A stretch of DNA of 64,000 bases, taken from Nocardioides sp. AX2bis (lineage in GTDB: Bacteria; Actinomycetota; Actinomycetes; Propionibacteriales; Nocardioidaceae). The translations under genes were made by a program, and so were the position numbers. Where the stretch lies: positions 3,141,189 through 3,205,188 of the forward strand of contig NZ_LR733215.1 of NCBI RefSeq assembly GCF_902506435.1, written 5' to 3'. Below, piece by piece: positions 37,488 to 45,940 of this stretch. How positions within the stretch are numbered: position 1 is the first letter of the stretch; each line of letters opens with the position of its first letter. The notes below the pieces were generated by a model, which was not told the origin of the DNA, did not search any database, and was given only the letters and a program-made list of their open reading frames with translations.

Positions 37488-38219
37488 TCAGGGCAGCCGG
37501 TCGACCAGGTCGGCCACCGGCACCAGCGACCCCGTGTAGAACGGGACCTCCTCGCGCACGTGGCGCCGGGCGCCGGAGGCCCGCAGGTCGCGCATCAGGT
37601 CGACGATGCGGAACAGCTGGTCGGCCTCGAAGGCCAGCATCCACTCGTAGTCGCCGAGCGCGAACGAGGCCACGGTGTTGGCGCGGACGTCGGGGTAGGG
37701 CCGCGCCATCTGGCCGTGCTCGCGCAGCAGGTCGCGGCGCTCCTCGTCGGGCAGCAGGTACCACTCGTAGGAGCGCACGAACGGGTACACGCAGACGTGC
37801 GCCTTCGGCTCCTCGTCACCCATGAACGCCGGGACGTGGCTCTTGTTGAACTCGGCCGGGCGGTGCAGCGCCATCTGCGACCAGACCGGGGCGAGCCGCC
37901 GGCCGAAGGAGGTGCGGCGCAAGCGGTGGTAGGCCGCCTGGAGGTCCTCGCTCTCGGCGGCGTGCCACCAGACCATCACGTCGGCGTCGGCGCGCAGGCC
38001 GCTGACGTCGTAGACGCCGCGCACGACCACGTCGGCCTCGGCCAGGTCGGCGAAGAGCTTCTCGACCTCGGCGCCCTCGGCGGCACGGTCGGCGTCCTCA
38101 CCGAGCACCGTGTCGAGGCGGAAGACCGACCACATGGTGTAGCGGACGCTGGCGTTGATCTCCCTGAGCCGTGCCGCGTTGGTCTGCTCGGTCTGCTCGG
38201 CCTGCTCGGTGTCGCTCAT
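37488..38219 (-). CDS. hemQ: HemQ, coproheme decarboxylase
   Basis: The protein has 243 residues. The chlorite-dismutase-like fold is recognised by [36 protein letters not shown] (active-site tyrosine), [11 protein letters not shown] (axial histidine), and [17 protein letters not shown]. It converts coprohaem III to haem b with peroxide, the last step of the coproporphyrin-dependent pathway. The start overlaps the hemY stop (ATGA), so the two are co-translated. Confidence 0.95.
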   Translation of the reverse strand: MSDTEQAEQTEQTNAARLREINASVRYTMWSVFRLDTVLGEDADRAAEGAEVEKLFADLAEADVVVRGVYDVSGLRADADVMVWWHAAESEDLQAAYHRLRRTSFGRRLAPVWSQMALHRPAEFNKSHVPAFMGDEEPKAHVCVYPFVRSYEWYLLPDEERRDLLREHGQMARPYPDVRANTVASFALGDYEWMLAFEADQLFRIVDLMRDLRASGARRHVREEVPFYTGSLVPVADLVDRLP

Positions 38220-39625
38220 GCCCCCATTGTGCCGCGCACCGGGGCAGGACCCACACGGGCCGCGGCCGCGTGGGCCGAACCCACCACCGCAGGGATGCCG
38301 ACGCCGTCGTACGTCGCGCCGCACACCGCCAGCCCGGGGACCTGCTCGACCGCGGCGCGCACCCGCGCCACCCGCTCGCGGTGGCCCACGGCGTACTGCG
38401 GGAAGCCCCCTCCCCAGCGCTGGACGTGGGTGTCGACGGGCTGAGCCGTGACCCCGGTGGCCGCGGCCAGGTCGGCCAGCGACGCCGCGACCAGCTCGGC
38501 GTCGTCGGACTGCAGGGTGCGCTCCTCGCCGGCGCGGCCGAGCGAGGTGCGCAGCAGCAGCAGTCCGTCCGCGGCACCGGCCTCGCGCACCCAGTCCCAC
38601 TTGGCGAAGGAGAACGTCGCGGCCTTGATCCGACGTCCCTCGACCGGCGGGACCAGGAACCCGGAGCCGAGGCCGCCGAGCAGGCCGGCGTCGACGACCC
38701 GCAGCGCCAGGGTGACCACGGCGACCGAGGCGGTCTCGACGGCGGCGAGCTCGGCCGCGGCTGCGGGGGCGACGTCGGCGAGCAGCCGGCCGGTGGGGGC
38801 GGCCGGGGTCGCCAGGACGACCCGGTCGGCGTGCAGCTCCTCGGGGTCGGCGGCCGATCCGGTGACCAGCGCGAACCCGCCGGTCGTGCGGCGCAGGCCG
38901 CGGACGGTCGTGCCGAGCCGGACCTCGACGCCGTCGGCGCGCAGGCCGGCCAGCAGCGCCTCGGGGAGCCGGCCCATGCCGCCGGCCAGGCCGGCGAAGA
39001 CCGGCAGGTCGTAGGTGGTCGGGATCGCCGCGGCCTGCTCCAGCACCGAGCCGCGGGCGGCGTGGGCGAGCAGCTGCGGCACGGCCGCACGGGCCGAGAT
39101 CCGCCGCGCCTGCCCCGCGTAGACACCGCCGAGCAGCGGCTCGACGAGACGGTCGGTCACCTCGGGGCCGAAGCGCTCGTCGACCAGGTCGCCCACCGAC
39201 ACGTCCTCGTCGTAGGTGCTCGGGCCGAGCGTCGGCTCCCGCCGCACCCGGGCCAGCCCCTCCTCGGAGAGCACGCCGGAGGCCGCCAGCTGGTCGAGGT
39301 CGAGCGGGACCCCCATCAGGCTCCGCGGCAGCGGGCGGAGCTCGCCGCGGGTCCAGATCCGGGAGGCCGCGACGGCGGGGTGGGTCACCTCGAGGCCCAC
39401 GCCGCGCGCCAGGTCGACGCCCTCCGGTCGGCGGTTGAGCATCGCCTCGGCCCCCACGTCGACGGTGACCCCGGCGACCTCGGTGCGGCGCACGGTCCCG
39501 CCGGCGTACGCCCGCTGGTCGAGCACCAGGACGTCCCAGCCGGCGGCGCGGAGGTCGCGGGCGGCGGTGAGGCCGGCCATCCCGGCGCCGACCACGACGA
39601 CGCGGGGCCCGGGGCTGGTCTGCAC
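38216..39625 (-). CDS. hemY: coproporphyrinogen/protoporphyrinogen oxidase (HemY type)
   Basis: The protein has 469 residues. It starts with the FAD-binding [21 protein letters not shown] and contains [22 protein letters not shown]; the C-terminus has [21 protein letters not shown]. It oxidises the porphyrinogen to porphyrin; with HemQ downstream, coproporphyrinogen III is the expected substrate. In mycobacteria hemE precedes it directly; here hemE is 8.3 kb away behind a sulfur cluster. GTG start. Confidence 0.93.
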   Translation of the reverse strand: MQTSPGPRVVVVGAGMAGLTAARDLRAAGWDVLVLDQRAYAGGTVRRTEVAGVTVDVGAEAMLNRRPEGVDLARGVGLEVTHPAVAASRIWTRGELRPLPRSLMGVPLDLDQLAASGVLSEEGLARVRREPTLGPSTYDEDVSVGDLVDERFGPEVTDRLVEPLLGGVYAGQARRISARAAVPQLLAHAARGSVLEQAAAIPTTYDLPVFAGLAGGMGRLPEALLAGLRADGVEVRLGTTVRGLRRTTGGFALVTGSAADPEELHADRVVLATPAAPTGRLLADVAPAAAAELAAVETASVAVVTLALRVVDAGLLGGLGSGFLVPPVEGRRIKAATFSFAKWDWVREAGAADGLLLLRTSLGRAGEERTLQSDDAELVAASLADLAAATGVTAQPVDTHVQRWGGGFPQYAVGHRERVARVRAAVEQVPGLAVCGATYDGVGIPAVVGSAHAAAARVGPAPVRGTMGA

Positions 39626-39645
39626 GTCACGAGCGTGCCACAGCG

Positions 39646-39718
39646 CCCCGCCCCCGGGTCGGTCACCCGACCGACGCTCCTGTCAGGCGTCGGCCGGGTG
39701 CCCGACCCGGGGGCGGGG
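39646..39718. terminator. very long near-perfect hairpin at hemY/sulfur cluster boundary
   Basis: Outer arms 39646-39662 and 39702-39718 are perfect 17-bp complements. Inside them CACCCG/CGGGTG and CCGACGC/GCGTCGG continue the stem with two single mismatches, giving about 30 paired positions around a 9-nt loop. It lies between the hemY start and the last gene of the sulfur operon and probably blocks read-through into hemY. Confidence 0.7.
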
Positions 39719-39736
39719 TGCGGGGGGCGGGGTGCG

Positions 39737-40288
39737 TCAGCCGGTGACGGCCATCGAGCCGAAGCCGCTGCGGTGGAAGACCAGCGGGGAGCCGGAGTCG
39801 TCGTACGCCGCGTGCTCGACGACGTGCAGGCGCAGCAGCACGATCGTGTGGTCCCCGGCGACGACCTCACGGTGCAGCGAGCACTCGAAGCGAGCCAGCG
39901 CGTCACCCACGGTCACCGCACCCTCCTCCCCCACGACCACCGGCACTCCGCTGAAGCGGTCGGCCACCGGCCCCGCCAGCTGGCGGCAGGTCCGGTCGTG
40001 GTGGTCGGCGAGCACGCTGACCCCGAGGCGACCCGCGCGGCGCAGGTCGGGCCAGGTCTTGGAGGTGTTGGCGATCGAGAACGAGACCAGCGGCGGCTCC
40101 AGGCTCACCGACGTGAACGAGCTCGCCGCGAGCCCGACGTACCGGCCGTCGACCTCCGCGGCGACGGCGACGACGCCGCTGGGGAAGATCCCGAAGGCCT
40201 CGCGCAGCCGGGTGGGGTCGAGGTCCTGGTTGGTGGGCAGCCCGGTCAGCGGACGGGGCGTGGCGGGAGGGGTCGGTCGGGTGCTCAT
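39737..40288 (-). CDS. flavin reductase-like FMN-binding protein
   Basis: The protein has 183 residues. The flavin reductase domain shows FPSGVVAVAAEVDGRYVGLAASSFTSVSLEPPLVSFSIANTSKTW and FECSLHREVVAGDHTIVLLRL, typical of the reductase component of two-component flavin monooxygenases. It would supply FMNH2 to SfnG and SsuD. The ATG overlaps the stop of the preceding FMN reductase gene. It is the last gene of the operon. Confidence 0.88.
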   Translation of the reverse strand: MSTRPTPPATPRPLTGLPTNQDLDPTRLREAFGIFPSGVVAVAAEVDGRYVGLAASSFTSVSLEPPLVSFSIANTSKTWPDLRRAGRLGVSVLADHHDRTCRQLAGPVADRFSGVPVVVGEEGAVTVGDALARFECSLHREVVAGDHTIVLLRLHVVEHAAYDDSGSPLVFHRSGFGSMAVTG

Positions 40289-40800
40289 GCGGGGACTCCT
40301 GAGGAGGCGAGGGGAAGGAGGCGGGTGACGACCGGGCGGGCCGCGGCGAGCCAGTCGTCGTAGGCCGCGGGGTCGTCGTGCTCCTGCTCGTGGACGAACA
40401 GCCCGGGGACCGGGACGGTCGCGCCGATCTCGGTGAGCAGCGGACGCAGGGTCAGCTCGGCCGCGAGCGCGTGGTGGGTGCCGGCGCCGACCATGACTGC
40501 GACCGCGACACCGCCGAGACCGGTGCCGGCCTGCGGGGCGAAGCGGTCGAGGAAGACCTTCAGCAGCCCGGAGTAGGTCGCCTTGTAGGTCGGCGAGGCG
40601 ACGACGACGAGGTCGGCCGCCGCGACCCGGGCGACCAGACGGGTCACCTCGGGGTCGGACCAGTCGAGCACGCCCGGCCCCACGGTGGCGAGGTCGACGA
40701 CCAGGTCCGGCTCGCTGCCGGTCAGCTCCCGGGCCACGTGCAGGCCGGCGTGCAGCGTGCGCGAGCCCGGGCGGGGGTTGCCGCAGACGACCGCGGTCAC
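40285..40800 (-). CDS. NAD(P)H-dependent FMN reductase (SsuE/MsuE-like)
   Basis: There are 171 residues from a GTG overlapping the SsuD stop (GTGA). The flavodoxin-like fold has CGNPRPGSRTLHAG at the N-terminus and ADLVVVASPTYKATYSGLLKVFLDRF, the signature of SsuE-type reductases. It is a second source of reduced FMN, so the operon encodes two unrelated flavin reductases. Confidence 0.87.
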   Translation of the reverse strand: MTAVVCGNPRPGSRTLHAGLHVARELTGSEPDLVVDLATVGPGVLDWSDPEVTRLVARVAAADLVVVASPTYKATYSGLLKVFLDRFAPQAGTGLGGVAVAVMVGAGTHHALAAELTLRPLLTEIGATVPVPGLFVHEQEHDDPAAYDDWLAAARPVVTRLLPLASSGVPA

Positions 40801-41990
40801 GAGGCGGCCGCCGTACGACCGGCCGCCTGGAACGGCACCGCCTGCCGCTGCCGGGCGCGCGGGGCCGGGTGCGACCACAGCCCCCGCTCGGCCAGGATCG
40901 GCAGCACGCCCTCGCCGAACCAGTAGGCGCCCTCGAGGTGGGGGTAGGCCGAGAGGACGAACTCGTCGATGCCGACCGCGTGGTACTCCTCGATCCGGTC
41001 GGCGACCTCCTCGTGGCTGCCGACCAGCGCCGTGCCGGCGCCGCCGCGCACCAGGCCGACGCCGGCCCAGACGTTGGGGTAGACCTCGAGGCCGTCCTTG
41101 GAGCCGGCGTTGAGGTCGAGCATCCGGCGCTGTCCCTCGGACTCGCTGGCCCGCAGCCCGGCCTGGACCGTCGCGATCTGCTCGGGCGAGATCTCGGCGA
41201 GCAGGCGGTCGGCCTCGGCCCAGGCCTCGGCGGAGGTGTCGCGGGTGATCGTGTGCATCCGGATCCCGAACCGGATCTGGTCCTCGCGCCCGTGCTCGGC
41301 CGCCTTGGCGCGCACCCGGGCGATCTTCTCGGCGACGGCCTCGGGCGGCTCGCCCCAGGTGAGGTAGACGTCGACGTGCTTGGCGGCCACCTCGAGCGCG
41401 GCCGGGGACGACCCGCCGAAGTAGAGCGCCGGCACCGGGTCGGGCACGTGGTCGAGGCGGGCGGCCTCGACGCTGAGGTGCTCGCCGGTGAAGTCGACGG
41501 TCTCCCCGGCCCACAGCCGCCGCACGATGGTCAGGAACTCGTCGCAGCGGGCGTACCGGGCGTCCTTGTCGAGGAAGTCGCCGAACATCCGCTGCTCGTG
41601 GCTCTCACCGCCGGTGACGACGTTGAGCAGCAGCCGCTGGCCCGACATGTTCTGGAACGTGCCCGCCATCTGCGCGGCGAGGTACGGCGCCACCAGGCCG
41701 GGCCGGAAGGCGACCAGGAACTTGAGCCGCTCGGAGACCTGGCTCAGCATCGCGGTGGACAGCCAGGCGTCCTCGCACCAGGCGCCGGCCGGCGTGAGCG
41801 CGCCGGTGAAGCCCATCTCCTCGGCGGCGCGGGCGACCTGGCCGAGGTAGGGCACGTCGGCGGGCCGTCCGGCGGCGCCGGCGCTGACGCCGTGGCCGCC
41901 GCCGACGACGTGGCGGCCGTCCCCGCCGTTGGTGGGCAGGAACCAGTGGAAGGTGAGCGGGCTGTCCGGGGTGGCCGGGGTGGCAGGCAT
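40797..41990 (-). CDS. ssuD: FMNH2-dependent alkanesulfonate monooxygenase
   Basis: The protein has 397 residues of the luciferase-like fold. HWFLPTNGGDGR at the N-terminus, AFRPGLVAPYLAAQMAGTFQNMSGQRLLLNVVTGG, and YFGGSSPAALEVAAKHVDVYLTWGEPP match SsuD/MsuD. It cleaves the C-S bond of alkanesulfonates to aldehyde and sulfite. With SfnG it could be mainly a methanesulfonate enzyme; substrate preference is not visible. The ATG has AGGA just upstream and lies 13 bp after the SfnB-like stop. Confidence 0.92.
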   Translation of the reverse strand: MPATPATPDSPLTFHWFLPTNGGDGRHVVGGGHGVSAGAAGRPADVPYLGQVARAAEEMGFTGALTPAGAWCEDAWLSTAMLSQVSERLKFLVAFRPGLVAPYLAAQMAGTFQNMSGQRLLLNVVTGGESHEQRMFGDFLDKDARYARCDEFLTIVRRLWAGETVDFTGEHLSVEAARLDHVPDPVPALYFGGSSPAALEVAAKHVDVYLTWGEPPEAVAEKIARVRAKAAEHGREDQIRFGIRMHTITRDTSAEAWAEADRLLAEISPEQIATVQAGLRASESEGQRRMLDLNAGSKDGLEVYPNVWAGVGLVRGGAGTALVGSHEEVADRIEEYHAVGIDEFVLSAYPHLEGAYWFGEGVLPILAERGLWSHPAPRARQRQAVPFQAAGRTAAAS

Positions 41991-42003
41991 GTGGGGTCCT
42001 CTC

Positions 42004-43233
42004 TCAGAGCTGGCCGTGGCGCGGGGGCAGGGTGCCGTCGACGGCCCAGCGACCGAGGTGCTGGACCTTCCACGCGGCCGGGTCGTGCAGGGTGTGGGTG
42101 CGCGCGTTGCGCCAGTGCCGGTCGAGGTCGAGCGCGGCGAGCGCGGAGCGTGTCCCGCACACCTCGAACAGGCGGGTGGAGACGTCCAGCGCGGCCTCCG
42201 TGGTGGCGGCGCGGGCGGCCGCGGTGGCCAGGCTGGCCTCGCCGGCGGTGCGTGCGGTCAGGTGGGTGTCCGCGCTGTCGACCGCCCGGGCGGCGACGTC
42301 CAGCAGCGCCTCCGCCCCGCGTACCTGCAGCTCCATCTGGCCGAAGGCCGCGACCACCGTGGGGTCCTCGGCGTGCCGGTCGACGCCGGCGTCGGCGTGC
42401 GGCCGGCTGCGGGTCCGGACGAAGTCGGCCGCCTCGGTGAGCGCGGCGCGAGCGATCCCGGCGTCGATGGCGGCGTGCAGGACCTGGGCGAAGGAGCCGT
42501 AGGTCGAGGGCCCCTCGAAGGTGAGGTGCCACGGGGTGATCATGTCGTCGGCGACGTCGACGTCGTCGAGCCGCACGGTGCCGCTGGCGGTGGTGCGCTG
42601 GCCCATCCCGTCCCAGTCGTCGACCACGCGCAGGCCGCGGGCGCCGTGGCGGACCCAGGCGACGCAGAGCGGGCCGTCCTGCCCGAGGTGGGCCAGGACC
42701 GGGATCCAGTCGGCGAGCAGGGCGCCGGTGCTGTAGCCCTTGACGCCGTCCAGGCGGTAGCCGTCGCGGGGGTGGTCGGGGTCCCGGGGTGTCAGGGTCG
42801 TGCGGTAGTCGCGAGCGTGCGCCGAGCCGGTCTCCGACTGCGCGTTGCCGAAGCGGCGCCCGGCCAGCACCTCGCCGAAGAGCCGGGTCCGCTGGGCGGT
42901 CGTGCCCTGATGGCGCAGGGCGTTGACGTAGACGAAGTGGCTGTGCGGGATCTGGGCCACGTTGGGGTCGCCGGTGGCCAGCAGGCGCACCACCTCGGTC
43001 AGCGTCGCGGTCGAGCACTGCGCCCCGCCGTACGCGGCCGGGACCGTGAGGGCGAGCAGGCCGGCCCGCGCGACCGTGTCGAGCTCGGCGGCCGGGATGA
43101 CCCGCTCGCGGTCCCGCTCGGCCGAGCCCGCGGCCAGCTCGGCGGCGACGGTGGTCGCCGCGGCGACCGCGGCCTGGTGGTCGAGGACGGGGACGCGCAC
43201 CGGGGTCGCGGGTTCGGCGGTCCGGGCGGTCAT
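42004..43233 (-). CDS. SfnB/DszC-family acyl-CoA dehydrogenase-like monooxygenase
   Basis: The protein has 409 residues with the acyl-CoA dehydrogenase fold. Blocks include AGLLALTVPAAYGG, HSHFVYVNALRHQG, GVKGYSTGALLADWIPVLA, VVDDWDGMGQRTTASGTV and LDRHWRNARTHTLHDP, close to SfnB and DszC-type flavoproteins found in sulfur-limitation operons. It probably uses reduced flavin to oxidise an organosulfur compound; the exact step is unknown. The start overlaps the sfnG stop (ATGA). Confidence 0.85.
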   Translation of the reverse strand: MTARTAEPATPVRVPVLDHQAAVAAATTVAAELAAGSAERDRERVIPAAELDTVARAGLLALTVPAAYGGAQCSTATLTEVVRLLATGDPNVAQIPHSHFVYVNALRHQGTTAQRTRLFGEVLAGRRFGNAQSETGSAHARDYRTTLTPRDPDHPRDGYRLDGVKGYSTGALLADWIPVLAHLGQDGPLCVAWVRHGARGLRVVDDWDGMGQRTTASGTVRLDDVDVADDMITPWHLTFEGPSTYGSFAQVLHAAIDAGIARAALTEAADFVRTRSRPHADAGVDRHAEDPTVVAAFGQMELQVRGAEALLDVAARAVDSADTHLTARTAGEASLATAAARAATTEAALDVSTRLFEVCGTRSALAALDLDRHWRNARTHTLHDPAAWKVQHLGRWAVDGTLPPRHGQL

Positions 43234-44351
43234 CGGACCCGCTCGGCGGGCTCGGCGGCCTCGGCCGGCTCGGCGGCCTCGAGCTCGCGCACGATCGGCA
43301 GCACGTGCTGCCCGAAGTACTGCACGTCCTCGTGGAAGTGCAGGAAGCCGAGCAGCATCATGTCGGCGCCGCGGCGCTTGTACTCGAGGATGCGGTGGGC
43401 GACCTGCTCGGGCGTGCCGACCAGGCCGGTGCGGAACCCGTCGTTGTACTGCACCAGGTCGGTGAAGTCCGAGTCCTGCCACATGCCCTTCTTGTCCCCC
43501 GTGGCCTGGCCGGCTTGCTTGACCGCGGCCCCGAAGCCCTCGACGGCCTCGACGTCGGCCTTGGCGATGATCTCCTCGAGCACCGCGTGCGCCTCCGACT
43601 CGCTGTCCCGGGCGACCATGAAGCCGTTGACGCCGAAGCGGACGGTGCGATGGTGCACGGTGGCCACGTCGCTGACGTCGCGCACCTGCGCCTCGATCCC
43701 CTCCGGGGTGTTGCCGTTGCAGAAGTACCAGTCGGTGACGCGCCCGCCCATCCCCCGCGCGTCGGAGGAGTTGCCCCCCATGAAGATCTCGGGGTGCGGG
43801 CGGCCCGGGACGTCGTACGGCTTCGGCTTGAGGTCGAAGTCGTGCAGCCGGTAGAAGTCGCCGGCGAGCTCGGCGTGCTCGGAAGTCCAGATCTCGCGCA
43901 GGTAGCGGATGAACTCCTCCGAGCGGCGGTAGCGCTCGCCGTGCTCGAGCCACGGCTCGCCGAGCTTGGTGAACTCGTCCTTGAACCAGCCGCTCACCAC
44001 GTTGACGGCCATCCGGCCGCCGGTCATCTGGTCGGCGCTGGCCACCAGCTTGGCCAGCACGCCCGGCTGCCACAGGCCCGGGTGCACCGCGGCGATCACC
44101 TTCAGCCGCTCGGTGGCCAGCGCCAGCGCGAGGCTGATGCTGGTCGACTCGTGCTGGTAGGCCGCGCCGTAGGAGGCCATGTAGCGCACCTGCGACAGGG
44201 CGTACTCGAAACCGTTCGCCTCGGCCAGGCGCGCGAGCTCGACGTTGTAGTCGTAGCCCCAGTCCGTGCGCTGCTCGATGGTGCTGACCACGAGGCCCCC
44301 ACTGACGTTGGGCACCCAGTAGGCGAACTTCAACGGCTCCGTACGGCTCAT
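43230..44351 (-). CDS. sfnG: FMNH2-dependent dimethylsulfone monooxygenase
   Basis: The protein has 373 residues. YWVPNVSGGLVVSTIEQRTDWGYDYN is nearly diagnostic for SfnG; AVHPGLWQPGVLAKLVASADQMTGGRMAVNVVSGWFKDEF and HPEIFMGGNSSDARGMG follow. It oxidises dimethylsulfone to methanesulfinate. ATG at 44351 has GGAGG upstream; a longer frame enters the upstream repeat and was rejected. It is the first gene of the five-gene operon. A palindrome shared with the second SfnB-like gene lies 30 nt upstream. Confidence 0.93.
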   Translation of the reverse strand: MSRTEPLKFAYWVPNVSGGLVVSTIEQRTDWGYDYNVELARLAEANGFEYALSQVRYMASYGAAYQHESTSISLALALATERLKVIAAVHPGLWQPGVLAKLVASADQMTGGRMAVNVVSGWFKDEFTKLGEPWLEHGERYRRSEEFIRYLREIWTSEHAELAGDFYRLHDFDLKPKPYDVPGRPHPEIFMGGNSSDARGMGGRVTDWYFCNGNTPEGIEAQVRDVSDVATVHHRTVRFGVNGFMVARDSESEAHAVLEEIIAKADVEAVEGFGAAVKQAGQATGDKKGMWQDSDFTDLVQYNDGFRTGLVGTPEQVAHRILEYKRRGADMMLLGFLHFHEDVQYFGQHVLPIVRELEAAEPAEAAEPAERVR

Positions 44352-44381
44352 CGGACCTCCATAAGCAGACAATCTTGACTG

Positions 44382-44393
44382 ACTCGGTCGAGT
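44382..44393. promoter_or_regulatory. candidate operator upstream of sfnG
   Basis: ACTCG-GT-CGAGT is a palindrome with 5-bp arms. On the minus strand the stretch reads AACTCGACCGAGTC, matching AACTCGATCGAGTT at 45817-45830 in 12 of 14 positions. Confidence 0.55.
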
Positions 44394-44460
44394 TTGGCAG
44401 ACGGGCGGGGCGCGGACGAACCGGGCGCGCCCGGAATCGCCGAGGGGGTGTCGGGCGCCA

Positions 44461-44518
44461 CCGATCACCTCGACGCGCCGCAAGCGTCACCTCGACGCGC
44501 CGCGAGCGTCATCTCGGC
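44461..44518 (-). repeat. intergenic 22-bp tandem repeat, copy C
   Basis: On the minus strand the units read GCCGAGATGACGCTCGCG, then two GTCGAGGTGA-containing variants. It belongs to the same family as copies A and B. As in copy B, the TGA stop of a minus-strand gene (here 44509-44511) lies in CCG AGA TGA of the repeat. Confidence 0.75.
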
Positions 44519-45789
44519 GCGGGGGCCTCGTCGCGCTCGGTGGTCCCGATGGCCCAGGCGTACGGCGGGGGCGTGCCGTTGACGAGGTGCGCACCCACCA
44601 CGCGGGCCTTGAGCACGCGCGGGTTGTGGGAGGAGACCGTGCGAGCGTTGCGCCAGTGCCGGTCGAGCGCGAGGTCGCGTGAGGTGGCCGAGGCGCCGAG
44701 GGCGTCGAAGAGGCGGGTGGTGGCCTGGAGGACCAGCTCGGTCACGCTGACCTGCGCAGCGGAGGCCTCGACCTCGGCGAGCTCGTTGGCCGCCCGGGCG
44801 CGCAGCGTCGCGTCGGGCCCGCCGGCGAGGTCGGCGACCTCCTGCAGCGCGGTGGCCACCCGGATCGTGACGGCCTCGGCGGTGTAGACGTCGGCGGCGA
44901 CCTGGCCGACCACGGCCAGCACCTGCGGGTCGTCGCGGACGCGCGCGGCGTTGGCGTGCGAGTAGTTGCGCTCGCGGCGACGGACCTCCTCGACCGCGTC
45001 CCGCAGGGCCGCACGGCCGATGCCGACCAAGGTGGCGAGCAGGTTCAGCTGGTAGAGCGCGGTCTGGTACGGGAAGCGGTCGGTGAAGGTCAGCACGTGG
45101 GTCGCCTCGACCCGGACGTCGTCGAAGGTCGTCGTGCCGCTCCCGGTCCCCCGCTGGCCGAAGCCGTCCCAGTCGTCGAGGACCGTCACCCCCGGTGCAT
45201 GGGCGTCGACCACGGCGATGGCGAAGTCCTCGCTGCCGTCGGGGTGCAGCCGACGCACGTAGACATCGATCCAGTCCGCGAAGATGGTGCCGGTCGTGTA
45301 GTACTTGCTGCCGTCCAGGCGCCAGCCGGAGCCGTCACGGCCGTCGGGACGCAGCACCGTCTGCTGGGTCGAGATCCCCGTGCCACCGACCTCCGACCAG
45401 GCGTTGCCCGCGATCTCGCCGCGGGCGAAGCGCGCGAACCAGGCGGTCTGGTCCTCGCCCTGCCGGTGGTGCCACCAGCGGTCCTCGACCAGCGCGAAGT
45501 GGCCGCGCAGCGCCTGCGGCAGGTGCGCGTCGGCGGCAGCGAGGTCGATCCAGAGCTGGGTCACCTCCGGCAGCCGCGCGCCTCCCCCGCCATGGCTCGA
45601 CGGGACACGGAGCGCGGTGAAGCCGGCGTCCTGGAGGCGGCGCACCGCCTCGCGCGGCAGCTCGCCGTCGAGCTCGCGGCGTCGGGCCCCGGCGGCGATC
45701 TCGCCCAGCAGGGGCGCCAGCTCGAGGCGCAGCCGGTCGACGAGGGGGGTCCGCAGGGTCGGTCGGTCCAGGCCGGGGACGTGGGTCAC
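44509..45789 (-). CDS. second SfnB/DszC-like acyl-CoA dehydrogenase-fold monooxygenase
   Basis: The protein has 426 residues. It shares GSKYYTTGTIFADWIDVYV, VLDDWDGFGQRGTGSGTT and LDRHWRNARTVSSHNP with the other SfnB-like protein, so it is a paralogue. Tandem flavoproteins of this type occur in DMS, dibenzothiophene and sulfonate clusters; the substrate is unknown. GTG start with AGGAG about 8 nt upstream. A 16-bp palindrome lies 27 bp before the start, and a LysR gene is divergent. Confidence 0.83.
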   Translation of the reverse strand: MTHVPGLDRPTLRTPLVDRLRLELAPLLGEIAAGARRRELDGELPREAVRRLQDAGFTALRVPSSHGGGGARLPEVTQLWIDLAAADAHLPQALRGHFALVEDRWWHHRQGEDQTAWFARFARGEIAGNAWSEVGGTGISTQQTVLRPDGRDGSGWRLDGSKYYTTGTIFADWIDVYVRRLHPDGSEDFAIAVVDAHAPGVTVLDDWDGFGQRGTGSGTTTFDDVRVEATHVLTFTDRFPYQTALYQLNLLATLVGIGRAALRDAVEEVRRRERNYSHANAARVRDDPQVLAVVGQVAADVYTAEAVTIRVATALQEVADLAGGPDATLRARAANELAEVEASAAQVSVTELVLQATTRLFDALGASATSRDLALDRHWRNARTVSSHNPRVLKARVVGAHLVNGTPPPYAWAIGTTERDEAPAPR

Positions 45790-45815
45790 GCGACACTCCT
45801 TGGTCGTGATGGGAT

Positions 45816-45831
45816 TAACTCGATCGAGTTA
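45816..45831. promoter_or_regulatory. 16-bp perfect palindrome, candidate operator
   Basis: TAACTCGATCGAGTTA lies between the divergent SfnB-like and LysR genes. A T-N11-A pattern (45815 to 45827) fits LysR sites. A close variant lies before sfnG. Confidence 0.65.
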
Positions 45832-45940
45832 GTAGTCTTTGCGGCGCGACCGGCCCGGGCAACCACCCGGGCGTCGGTGTCGTCGCCCACCCCGCCCGGC
45901 CGGACCGGTCACGCCCCTGCCGCACCACCCGAGGAGCACC

